A stretch of 64,000 bases of DNA. It comes from Bacteroidota bacterium (GTDB lineage Bacteria > Bacteroidota > Bacteroidia > AKYH767-A > OLB10). The stretch is from positions 806,001 through 870,000 of the forward strand of contig CP064983.1 of assembly GCA_016699635.1 (NCBI GenBank), given 5' to 3'. The notes under the pieces are model-generated. The model was given only the letters and a program-made list of their open reading frames with translations. It was not told the origin of the DNA and did not search any database. Shown in pieces: positions 49,242 to 58,849 of the stretch. A program made the position numbers and the translations under genes. Position 1 is the stretch's first letter, and each line of letters starts with the position of its first letter.

Positions 49242-50466
49242 ATGACAAAAACAAGAAATGCATTTGTAGCCTGGAAGCATAAAGATTACCGTTTGTTTCT
49301 GATAGCTAAAGTTTGTCTGACAATAGCAATTCAAATGCAGAGTATTATTCTCAGCTGGCTGATTTATGAGATGACCAAAGATCCGCTTTCTTTAGGAATA
49401 ATTGGTTTGATTGAAGCAATTCCTGCATTGAGTGTTGCTTTGTTTGGTGGGCATTTGGCCGACAGACTTAGCAGACGCAAGCTTCTAATATGGAGTTGTG
49501 CCATCACCCTTTCTGCTTCAGCATTCCTGGCAATTTATGTTTATGATTTTGGCAAAATTTCTACCTGGCCAATTTACCTTACTATTTTTCTCATTGGATT
49601 GGCACGCGGATTTTCATGCACCTACGCAGGCAGCATTTTGGGGTCAGTTAGTGCCCAAAGAACATTATGTAAATGCATCAACATGGAACAGCAGCCTTTG
49701 GCAGGTGGCAGCAGTTATTGGTCCTGCAATGGGTGGTTTTTTCTATGGTTGGATTGGTGTATTTTATTCTTCGTTGGTAGTCTGTGCTTTTATCATTGTT
49801 ACAATGATTTGTTATTTACTGATTAAAGACAGGCATGTTGACTATCACAACAAAACAGAATCAATTTTACAATCTTTAAAAACAGGAGTCAACTTTGTTT
49901 TTAAAAATCAATTTATCATTTCAGCCATCTCTCTCGATTTGTTTGCAGTACTTTTTGGTGGCGCTGTGGCGCTGCTTCCTGTTTTTGCCGATCAGGTTTT
50001 GCATGTAGGCGAACAAGGACTTGGTTTGTTGCGTGCTGCACCTGCTGTTGGCTCAGTAGTAATGGCCATATTCTTAGCATTTCATCCACCCCGAAAAGAT
50101 GCAGGCTATAAAATGCTGGCAAGCGTTGTTGGATTTGGATTATGCATGATAGGGTTTGCACTTTCGGGCAGTTTTTTACTCTCTCTTTTTCTGTTGTTTT
50201 TGAGCGGTGTTTTTGATAATGTAAGTGTGGTGATTCGCTCAACCATTATTCAAAGTTTTACACCTGACGAAATGAAAGGAAGAGTATCGGCAGTGAACAG
50301 TATTTTTGTAGGCTCATCAAATGAATTGGGGGCATTTGAATCTGGTGTTATGGCAAAGCTCATGGGCTTAATACCTTCTGTACTCTTTGGCGGAGGAATG
50401 ACCTTGCTTGTGGTATTAATTACCTTTATAAAAGCAAAAAAACTTAAAGAATTAAATTTACCTTAA
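49242..50466 (+). CDS. MFS transporter, frameshifted in this sequence
   Basis: About 407 residues after correction, with roughly 12 hydrophobic helices. Features: WKHKDYRLFLIAKVCLTIAI at the N-terminus, FGGHLADRLSRRKLLI (the MFS loop 2-3 motif), GLARGFHAPTQAAFWGQLVP after correction, LFGGAVALLPVFAD, and PDEMKGRVSAVNSIFVG near the second half's end. These are like the ENTS/TetV-type MFS_3 exporters, so a drug or siderophore exporter is possible; substrate unknown. One extra T in the T4 run 49611-49614 breaks the frame, and removing it gives 1,224 bases exactly. It converges with asnS, 10 bases apart. Confidence 0.88.
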
Positions 50467-50476
50467 TCAGAAAAAA

Positions 50477-51861
50477 TTAAAACTCTGCATTGCGTGGTGT
50501 GCGTGGAAATGGAATGACATCGCGGATGTTATTCATACCGGTTACAAAAAGCATCAAACGTTCAAAGCCTAAACCAAAACCAGCATGTGGACATGCACCA
50601 AATTTTCTGGTGTCGAGATACCACCACATTTCTTTTTCGGGAATGTGCATGGCTTTCATACGGCTGACTAACTTATCGTAATTTTCTTCGCGCTGTGAGC
50701 CACCAATAATTTCACCTATCCATGGAAATAAAATATCCATTGCTCTGACCGTTTTTCCATCATCGTTCTGCTTCATATAAAATGCTTTGATGGAAGCAGG
50801 ATAATCAGTTAAAATAACAGGTGTTTTAAAATGTTCTACAAGAAAGTTTTCATGTTCTTTCTGCAGGTCGGCACCCCAACTAACTTTATATTCGAACTTA
50901 CTGTTGTTTGGTTCCAAAACATTTATTGCTTCGGTATAGGTTAAACGTTTAAAAGGATTTTCGATGACACTGCGTAAACGCCCAATCAGTTCCTTATCGT
51001 ACATATTATTGAGAAACTCCAAATCATCCATACAGTTATCGAGTGCATAACGAACTAAATATTTGAGCATATCTTCTGCCAGATCCATATTATCATTCAG
51101 GTCGAAGAAAGCCATTTCAGGCTCTATCATCCAGAATTCTGCTAAGTGGCGTGGCGTATTACTGTTCTCGGCACGAAAGGTAGGCCCGAAAGTGTAAATT
51201 TTTCCCAATGCCATTGCAGCGAGTTCACCTTCAAGTTGTCCGCTAACTGTCAGGTTTGTTTCTTTTGCAAAAAAATCCTGACTATAGTCAATGCTACCGT
51301 CTTCATTGCGTGGTGGCTTGTTCATGTCCAATGTTGTTACTCTGAACATTTCTCCTGCACCTTCAGCATCGCTGCCTGTAATGATTGGTGTATGGATGTA
51401 AAAAATCCGTTGGTATGAAAATAATGATTGATGGCATATACCATTGTATGTCTTATTCTGAAAACTGCACCAAAAGTGTTTGTTCGTGGTCGAAGGTGTG
51501 CAATATCACGAAGAAATTCCATGGTATGACCTTTCTTCTGCAATGGAAATGTCTCAGGGTCGGCAGTGCCATAAATTTCTATTTGAGTGGCTTGCATTTC
51601 TACCTTCTGCCCCTGTCCTTGTGAGGCAACAAGTTTACCTTCAACAGCAATACATGCACCTGTAGTTATGTTTTTCAATAACGATTCATCAAAGCTATTA
51701 TTCTCTGCAACAACCTGAATATTATGAATAGTGCTGCCATCATTTAAGGCAATAAAAGAAATGGCTTTATTTCCTCTTTTTGTACGCACCCATCCTTTTG
51801 CTTTTACAATTTGACCTGTTGGTTCTGTATTTAATAATGCTTTAATATAACTGTGACTCAT
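50477..51861 (-). CDS. asnS: Asparaginyl-tRNA synthetase, frameshifted in this sequence
   Basis: About 461 residues after correction, the usual length. N-terminal OB-fold anticodon-binding domain (IVKAKGWVRTKRGNKAISFI, GTADPETFPLQKKGHTMEFL), then the class II catalytic core with HLRPRTNTFGAVFRIRHTM, motif 2 (YTFGPTFRAENSNTPRHLAE, FWMIEPEMAF) and motif 3 (GFGLGFERLMLFVTGMNNIR). It charges tRNA-Asn. One base is missing in the A6 run 51400-51405; restoring it joins GFFYIHTPIITGSDAEGAGE. Because this synthetase is normally essential, the break is strong evidence of a sequence error rather than a pseudogene. Promoter box TAACTTTG lies 20-27 bases upstream. Confidence 0.95.
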
Positions 51862-51880
51862 TATGCGATAATATTTGCCG

Positions 51881-51888
51881 CAAAGTTA
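51881..51888 (-). promoter_or_regulatory. Promoter -7 box for asnS
   Basis: The minus strand reads TAACTTTG followed by C, an exact match to TAnnTTTG, 19 bases before ATG 51861. No clear -33 element was assigned. Confidence 0.55.
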
Positions 51889-51921
51889 TCAGAAACAACG
51901 GTATGCTAAGAAAGCATAAAC

Positions 51922-51947
51922 AAAAAAGGCGGAGTAAACCTCCGCCC
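51922..51947 (-). terminator. Rho-independent terminator of the susC-susD operon
   Basis: GGCGGAG (51928-51934) and CTCCGCC (51940-51946) pair perfectly around a five-base loop. On the minus strand six T follow (the A run 51922-51927), which places it at the end of susD. Confidence 0.85.
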
Positions 51948-51971
51948 TTATAAGTAGTTCAAATCATTATA

Positions 51972-53498
51972 TTAATTTACATCCCACCACATGCGTGTGT
52001 CTTGTTCATCAGCGCCCTGAGCACCAACTGCAGCACTGTAGCTTGCACTGTTAAGTGTTTGTTCAAGAACAGGATATTTCATTCTTAATGGAATACCAGT
52101 ACCATCAATAACACCATCGGCAGGCATCATCAGTTTATTAAAGTCAAGTCTTCTCCACTCAACCCATCCCTGAATACCCTGATCAAATAAAGCTATCCAT
52201 TTCTGCACACCAATACGTTGTTGCCAAGTACCTCCGGCAGTCTGATAATTTACAGTTGGTTGTGCTATATATGCAGCAATATCACCGGCAGAAGCAGCAG
52301 CACCATTAAGTGCAGTCCAGAAAGAAATGCTTGCAGTAATACCTGCATCATAATGACTTTCTGCAGAGCCTGTAACAGCCCATCCTCTTTCAGCAGCTTC
52401 TGCAAGCATAAATTCTACCTGTGCATAATCCATAAAAATACCGGGTAAGCTAGCAGATAAAACCAAAGGAGAGCGTTGTGCTACACGTGAGTTTGGTGTT
52501 TGTGCAGCATTTGCTTCTGACAATCCATAAACTTCACCTGTCCATAGTCCGGTAGCAGTTGCAGGAACAAAGAAACATTCTCTGCGTGGGTCGTTCAATG
52601 GTGTTAAAGTAGAATCAAGGAAGGTGTTGCTTGATGCATAGTCATTACGTCCGGAGATGTAACGGTTGTAATAAATCGGGTTACCGCTTGGGAAATCTCC
52701 ATATTGCAACAATGCATTGTCGCTGTTAGAGGTAAATGCTCCAGCAGCAGCAGCTTCAAACTCTGACTGTGCTTTTCCAGCATTACGATCTACAATCCTT
52801 AAAGCTAAACGCATCTTTAAGGAATTAGCAAACTTTTTCCATGCAGTCATATCGCCATTGTAAACAACATCGCCATTTGGTCCTGATTCAGCATCGTTAA
52901 TCATTCCGATAGCATCATCAATCTCGCTTAGAAGGCCATTGTAGATATCTTCCTGCTTATCGTACTTTGGTGTTTTATTACCATCGGCTTGTAGCGCTTC
53001 CGAATATGGAATATCACCCCAAATATCAGTCATGTTCTGGAAAGTCCAAACACGGATAATTGTTGCTACAGCAATCTGATTGGGAACATAGCCATCACGC
53101 GATGCTTCGATTGAATCTTCTTTACACTTTTTAACTATCTGACTCAATTCATACAATCCGCCAACAGCTACTAACTGATCGTTTTGAACGCCACCATAAA
53201 AATATCTCCAATAGGAGTTGGTAACATTAGAACGGTACAGATAGCGACTCTCTGAGGAATATTGATTAGATGACCAATACTGACCAAGCTGATTTCCTAC
53301 GTTGCCACCCCACCATACGTCAATTGTATTATCCATTAAGCCGCGCATTGCACCTGTTAACAGATAAGCATTCGGTACTTCTTTGGGGTTATTCGGATCT
53401 TCGTTTATGGATTCAAAATTCTTTTTACATGAACCCAGCAACAGCGAAAATACCATCACCGTTGCAATTGCTTTTTGATTTATCTTAAATTTTATCAT
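51972..53498 (-). CDS. SusD/RagB-like outer-membrane lipoprotein
   Basis: A 508-residue nutrient-binding lipoprotein. Lipoprotein signal ends LLLGSC, followed by KKNFESINEDPNNPKEVPNA, the N-terminal pattern of the SusD-like family (the SusD/RagB lipoprotein_2 group). Further conserved features are NMTDIWGDIPYSEALQ, YNGLLSEIDDAIGMI, WKKFANSLKMRLALRI and FMDYAQVEFMLAEAAERGW. It sits on the cell surface and caps the SusC-type barrel encoded just upstream, 18 bases away, to import a polymer-derived substrate. The substrate is not predictable because no glycosidase or peptidase is adjacent. Intact frame. Confidence 0.95.
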   Translation of the reverse strand: MIKFKINQKAIATVMVFSLLLGSCKKNFESINEDPNNPKEVPNAYLLTGAMRGLMDNTIDVWWGGNVGNQLGQYWSSNQYSSESRYLYRSNVTNSYWRYFYGGVQNDQLVAVGGLYELSQIVKKCKEDSIEASRDGYVPNQIAVATIIRVWTFQNMTDIWGDIPYSEALQADGNKTPKYDKQEDIYNGLLSEIDDAIGMINDAESGPNGDVVYNGDMTAWKKFANSLKMRLALRIVDRNAGKAQSEFEAAAAGAFTSNSDNALLQYGDFPSGNPIYYNRYISGRNDYASSNTFLDSTLTPLNDPRRECFFVPATATGLWTGEVYGLSEANAAQTPNSRVAQRSPLVLSASLPGIFMDYAQVEFMLAEAAERGWAVTGSAESHYDAGITASISFWTALNGAAASAGDIAAYIAQPTVNYQTAGGTWQQRIGVQKWIALFDQGIQGWVEWRRLDFNKLMMPADGVIDGTGIPLRMKYPVLEQTLNSASYSAAVGAQGADEQDTRMWWDVN

Positions 53499-53516
53499 GA
53501 TCTATCTTTTTTAAAG

Positions 53517-56500
53517 TTAAAATCTTACGTTCAGGTTAACACCAAAAATTCTTGCAGTTGGTAACTGACCACCTTCAAATCCTTGTACGTTTCCGCTTGA
53601 CAAACCTGCTTCAGGGTCAATGTTTGGTACGTTTTTATGAAGGATAGCAAGATTACGACCATATACACCAACAGATACACCTCGAATGGCTTTCTTAAAC
53701 AGTGATTGAGGTAGTTCATAAGATAAAGTCATCTCGCGTAATTTTACAAAAGATGCATCATATACATCAGCTGCTGTAATTACATAACCACCATCCTGAA
53801 AATAGTGGTCAACCGCAGCAATAACTGTAGTGTTTTGCTCACCTGTTTCAGTTACACCTTCGTTAACCAATCCGTTTTCGCGGATGTCACCTTCTGCTGT
53901 TTCAGCAAAAATTCCTGAATATTTTCCCCATACATTGGTAAGAGAGAAAACTTTACCACCTTTTTGGAAGTCAATTAAACCTGAAAGGCGGATACCTTTG
54001 AATGAAACATAGGTATTAAAACCTCCTGTATAATCAGGCAATACTGAGCCTAAAGGCTTAACTGTTTCTGAACGTAAATAAAAACCATCTGCACCAACCA
54101 CTTTGTTTCCTTTGTCATCATAAACAAAATCATAACCTACAATCTGCGATGCTTCCATGCCTTTGCGCATTTGAAGTGTTGCAGAGAAAGGTGCTGTTCC
54201 AATCTGAACGTTTTCGGTTTCATTACCTAACTCATCTGTAAACAGTTTAACAACTTTGTTGTTGGTTTTTGCCCAGTTCATACCAACGCCCCACTCCAAT
54301 CCGTTTTTCAATTTAACAGGAATAACGTTAATCATCAATTCAACTGTTTTGTTGGTTAATTCGGCAGCATTGTAGATTTTAAAATCAATACCACTTGCAC
54401 CTGACTGTTGTACATTGAAGATTACATCTTTTGAGCGTGTTGAGCTATAAGCAACATCGAAGGAGATTCGTTTCTGAAGGAAATGCAGTTCCAATCCAGT
54501 TTCAAAACCTGAAGTCATTTCCGGTCTTAAATCGGTATTGTTAAATGTACCTGGGATAACACTTGTTGGCAAACCATTAAAGTTGTCAGACATACTTGGT
54601 GAAGTTAAAGTTGAACGGTAAGGAACCGGGTCAATAGCTGTCTGTGCCCATCCTGCACGCAATTTACCATAGCTCAACCAATTGAAATCAAGTTTTTCGG
54701 AGAAAACAAAACTTCCTGTAATTGATGGATAGAAGTAAGAATTCTTGCCTTCTGGTAATGTAGAACTCCAGTCATTACGTCCTGTTACATCAAGATATAA
54801 GAAACTCTTATATCCGAAAGATGCACTTGCAAAAAGAGAATTTTTACGAAGTTGTCTAACCTGAGAAGTATAGATTAATTCGCTGCTGGTTGAGTTATTG
54901 ATGTTGTAGAAATTCGGAACATTTAAACCACCTTGAGTAGAAACAAACTTGTTGCTGAATTTCTGATCTACTCTGTTAACCCCTACAAAACCATTAAAAT
55001 CTAAATCATCACCTAAACGGTGTTTGTATGACAATATCATGTCATAGTTATTTTCATTGAATGTGATACTGTTTTCTGAATAAGCAGGTATTGCAGTTGC
55101 AACTGCGCTTCCAACAGCAACACGCTCCTGGCGGTTGTCGTTATAGTAGTCTGTTTTGCCGGATACTGCTATAGAAAGACCTTTTCCGATATCATAATCA
55201 AATGTCAAACCTCCATATAAACGGTTACGTTGATCGGTTTCATAATTCTCGTAAGATACCCAATATGGATTATCCCAATAAAGTGGAGATGGATCATCTT
55301 CAGCATTCATATTCCATGCACGCTGTGAGCCATCAGGGTTTTTATAATCTTTCAACTCTTTAATATCGAGCTGACGTTGCCACCACTGATTGAAGTTAGA
55401 GGCAATGCTGTTATATCCTGTTGCAGCACGACCTTTACCTCTTGCAACAACATAGTTCATATTTAATGTAGCAGAAAGCCTATCATTAAATTTATTGGAG
55501 CCATTAAAGCTGATGATATTTCTGTTGAGGCTTTCGTTTGGAATAACACCTTTTTCATCATAGTTTGTATAACCGAGGCGGAAGAGTGATTTTTCGTTTC
55601 CGCCATCTAAAGAAACACTGTTGTTTTTAACGATACCTGTTTCAAAGAAATCTTTCACGTTGTTTGGATGAGCTACCCATGGTGTTTTCTTATTGTAGTT
55701 GGCCATTGAAGGAACGTAGCTGTCCCACTGATAAACTTCCTGTCCTAGTAATTCAGGACCCCAGCTTCCATCATATTCAAACTCTGAGCGTAACTCTCCG
55801 GGGTGAATATCACTCTCAATAAAATCTGAAGATGCGCCACCACCATAACGGTTCTGATATTTAGGAAGATTATAAATTTTCTTCATGCTCCATCCTGTAC
55901 TTAGTGTTACACCGATTGGAGAATACTTTTCTGATTTTTCGCGGGCAACACCTTTTTTAGTTGTAATGATGATAACACCGTTTGAACCTCTTGAACCATA
56001 AAGTGCTGTTGCAGATGGCCCTTTAAGTACGTTTATAGATTCAATGTCATCAGGATTTATATCCTGAATGGCATTACCATAATCATAACCTAATGCTCCA
56101 CGTTGCTGATCAACTGTGGCCACGTTTTCGTTATTCATTGGAATACCATCAACCACAAATAAAGGTTGGTTTTCAAAGTTGATAGAACGCATACCGCGCA
56201 ATAATATTCTTGAAGAACCACCCATATTACTTGATCCTGTAATGCTAACACCGGCAACACGACCTTGCAAAGAGTTGATAACGTTTGCTTCTTTTGCAGC
56301 TGCCAAATCATCGCCACTAACTTTTTGTGTACTGTAGCCTAATGACTTCTATTCACGTTTAATACCTAAGGCTGTTACTACTACTTCACCAATTTTTTGA
56401 ACATCAGGCTGCATAGTAAGATCTAATGAATTTGATGCCGGGATATCAACTGTGCGCGTTGTTAAACCGGTTCCGGAAAACCGAAGTTGCGTTGTAGTTG

Positions 56501-56696
56501 ATTTAACTTTAATGGAATATTTTCCATCAATATCCGAAACGGTACCATTGGTGGTTCCGGGCTCGAGGATGCTGACACCGGGAATACCCAGTTTGTCCTG
56601 CGATGAAGTAACCTTACCGGTTACTGTCTTGTCCTGTGCCCAAGTTGCCAATGACAACGAGAACAGGCAAATAAACAATGTGATTGTTTTCTTCAT
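53517..56696 (-). CDS. SusC/RagA-type TonB-linked outer-membrane protein with in-frame amber codon
   Basis: About 1,059 codons. Signal peptide (ITLFICLFSLSLATWA), a carboxypeptidase-regulatory-like domain (VTGKVTSSQDKLGIPGVSIL), then the SusC signature VVVTALGIKRE directly followed by a TAG at 56351-56349 and KSLGYSTQKVSGDDL in the same frame. The plug (INSLQGRVAGVSITGSSN, LRGMRSINFENQPLFVVDG, IESINVLKGPSATALYGSRG) and a large barrel with NYDEKG and FGVNLNVRF at the end follow. Where TAG sits, family members carry a Gln or Glu, so this is a single substitution such as CAG to TAG, not an indel. It may be a sequencing error or a genuine premature stop. It is co-directional with susD, with a strong promoter upstream. 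Confidence 0.9.
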
Positions 56697-56858
56697 ACTG
56701 CTTTTAATTTGAGTTTAACTTATTTAATTTATTTGTTGTAGAATGAAACTGGCGGTTTAATCTACTGTCTGTATCAATGAAAAACAGAGCCTTTTTATAT
56801 TGTGAATAACCTTGAATGAAAGATAATTTCATGTATGTGGTTTCAGAAAAACTTCACA

Positions 56859-56888
56859 CAAAGTTAATAATAATTTGAATTAACCAAA
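56859..56888 (-). promoter_or_regulatory. Promoter of the susC-susD operon
   Basis: On the minus strand TTTG (56888-56885), an 18-base spacer and TAACTTTG (56866-56859) closely match the Bacteroidota consensus TTTG-N-TAnnTTTG. It is the best-matching promoter in the window. The leader to ATG 56696 is about 155 bases long, unusually long here. Confidence 0.7.
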
Positions 56889-56951
56889 TTTTTACGAAAA
56901 ATTTACAGCGTATAAGTAATAACTGAGCTAAACAGGCAAAAACAATGTTGC

Positions 56952-58025
56952 CTATTTCCTACCCATTTCGCGCAGATGAAGAATATGCGATGCCAATGCA
57001 CCACGCATGGTACGGAATTCTTTGTATTGTACATTATATTCCAAACAGGTTTCGCGCACAATTTTACTGATTGATGGATAGTGTATGTGGCTTATGCGTG
57101 GGAACAAATGATGTTCAACCTGAAAATTCAAACCACCTAACAACCAACTGATAAATTTATTTTTAGTAGCAAAGTTGGTTGTTGTCTGTAACTGATGCAC
57201 AGCCCACTCCGACTCAATTTTCATTACATCACCTTCAGGACTAACGAATGGCATATCTTCAACAACATGTGCCAACTGAAAAACAACGGCAATAGTAATT
57301 CCTGTAACTGCTACCATCACGCCATAACCTAAAAGCGTATCAATAAAACCTACATTATATATTGGGAAAACAATAAACACTAAAACATAAAATATTTTAG
57401 TCGCCCAGAAAATAACATGATCCCAAACAGACATTTTCTGCATGTGGGTATGCTCTGCTATTTTACCTGAAAAATATTTATTAAAATCATTATAAAAAAC
57501 CCAGAAGAAATAAGTTATTCCATACAAAAGCAAACCATAGATATGTTGATAGCGATGAAACCAATATCTCTTCTGACCTTCATGCACTCGTATAAAAGGT
57601 TTGATGTCTATATCATCATCCATACCTTCAACGTTGGTATAGGAATGATGGTTGATCTTATGTTTTTGTTTCCAGATAAATGAAACGCCACCCAGCAAAT
57701 TAAGCGAATGTGCCATTGATTCATTTACCCATTTATGGCTGGAATAACTGCCATGCGCACCATCGTGCATTACATTAAATCCAATAGATGCCATTACCAA
57801 ACCTAAAAGCGAAGCTAAAAACAAGGACAGCCATCCGTTTTCAGGGGTAAAAAATACCAGTATAATATAAAGCGCTATTAAAATGGTGAAAAGTATTATG
57901 GTTTTAGAATACAATTTCAGATTACCGGTAGGCTTTATTTTATTTTGTTCAAAATATTGATTGATGCGCTGCTTTAATTCAGGAAAAAATACTGCATCTT
58001 TATTGTTGAATTTTACCGTTGACAT
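56952..58025 (-). CDS. Membrane fatty-acid desaturase (front-end-like, QxxHH type)
   Basis: A 357-residue membrane desaturase. Three His boxes are visible: HDGAHGS, HKINHHSYTN and FQVEHHLFP, plus several hydrophobic segments (TIILFTILIALYIILVFF, FLASLLGLVMASIGFNVM). The Q-V-E-H-H form of the third box is typical of front-end (delta-5/delta-6-like) acyl desaturases, which insert a double bond toward the carboxyl end. Whether it acts on acyl-CoA, ACP or lipid chains is unknown. ATG 58025 (MSTVKFNNKDAVFF) is used because a TACATTTG promoter box lies at 58051-58044, downstream of any earlier start. Divergent from rlpA. Frame intact. Confidence 0.9.
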   Translation of the reverse strand: MSTVKFNNKDAVFFPELKQRINQYFEQNKIKPTGNLKLYSKTIILFTILIALYIILVFFTPENGWLSLFLASLLGLVMASIGFNVMHDGAHGSYSSHKWVNESMAHSLNLLGGVSFIWKQKHKINHHSYTNVEGMDDDIDIKPFIRVHEGQKRYWFHRYQHIYGLLLYGITYFFWVFYNDFNKYFSGKIAEHTHMQKMSVWDHVIFWATKIFYVLVFIVFPIYNVGFIDTLLGYGVMVAVTGITIAVVFQLAHVVEDMPFVSPEGDVMKIESEWAVHQLQTTTNFATKNKFISWLLGGLNFQVEHHLFPRISHIHYPSISKIVRETCLEYNVQYKEFRTMRGALASHILHLREMGRK

Positions 58026-58043
58026 GATATTAAATATTGACTG

Positions 58044-58051
58044 CAAATGTA
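58044..58051 (-). promoter_or_regulatory. Promoter -7 box for the desaturase gene
   Basis: The minus strand reads TACATTTG followed by C, an exact TAnnTTTG match, 18 bases before ATG 58025. Confidence 0.55.
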
Positions 58052-58104
58052 GGCATTTTGAACGTGTGCTTTGCTTGGTTTTTAAAAAGAAATACACTTA
58101 AAAG

Positions 58105-58848
58105 ATGAACAAAATTCAATTTCTTTTAACTGCTAATACATTTAAGAATCTATTCAAACCTATTGATTTAAAATTGCTTAGAAGCTATTGGATAGGTTTT
58201 GCTTTGAGTTTAACGACTTTAACGTCCGTTGCACAAAACAAAGTGTTTACAGGCGGTGCATCATATTATGCAAAAAAATTTGAAGGCCGCAAGACAGCGA
58301 ATGGCGAATTGTACAGCAATTATGACATGACCTGTGCCAGCAGGACATTAAGGTTTCATACTTTTTTAAAGGTTACAAACCTGAAAAATAAATTGGTAAC
58401 TATAGTACGTGTTAATGACAGAGGTCCCTATGCAAAAAACCGCATCATTGACCTTACTGAACAGGCTGCACGTATTATCGGAAGCTATAAACATGGCATA
58501 ACAAAAGTTAAACTAGAAATAATTAACCCGCCTGAAAATGCTGACTCTCTTGAAAAATATTTTTTGCAGGAACAAGTTATTGATGCTGAAGGTAAGGTTG
58601 TTAATCCAACCGGTTACACCATCAGTATTTGGCGCACACGCGATTTTGATCATGCGCTTTTACTGACAAAATATTTGCAACAGGAAGAATACATTCAGTC
58701 TTTTTATGTTGGCAAAAAAAATCAGAATGGCAGACCACTTTACCATATTTTAGTCTTAAACATTTCTACACAGGAAGAAGCTGTTAAGTTGAAAGATTTT
58801 TGGGAGCGAAAAGGTTTTATGCGTGTAAGGATGCTGGAAAAATTCTGA
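58105..58848 (+). CDS. Septal-ring lytic transglycosylase RlpA family protein with SPOR domain
   Basis: A 247-residue envelope protein. N-terminal signal-like helix (YWIGFALSLTTLTSVA), a double-psi beta-barrel (GGASYYAKKFEGRKTANGEL, TIVRVNDRGPYAKNRIIDLT, with the catalytic Asp in NDRGP) and a C-terminal SPOR-like domain (TGYTISIWRTRDFDHALLL, RPLYHILVLN). RlpA cleaves peptidoglycan strands lacking stem peptides at the division site, and the SPOR domain targets it there. It is divergent from the desaturase gene and convergent with pbpC, whose stop is one base away. Whether it has lytic activity is not shown by sequence alone. Confidence 0.88.
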   Translation: MNKIQFLLTANTFKNLFKPIDLKLLRSYWIGFALSLTTLTSVAQNKVFTGGASYYAKKFEGRKTANGELYSNYDMTCASRTLRFHTFLKVTNLKNKLVTIVRVNDRGPYAKNRIIDLTEQAARIIGSYKHGITKVKLEIINPPENADSLEKYFLQEQVIDAEGKVVNPTGYTISIWRTRDFDHALLLTKYLQQEEYIQSFYVGKKNQNGRPLYHILVLNISTQEEAVKLKDFWERKGFMRVRMLEKF

Positions 58849-58849
58849 A

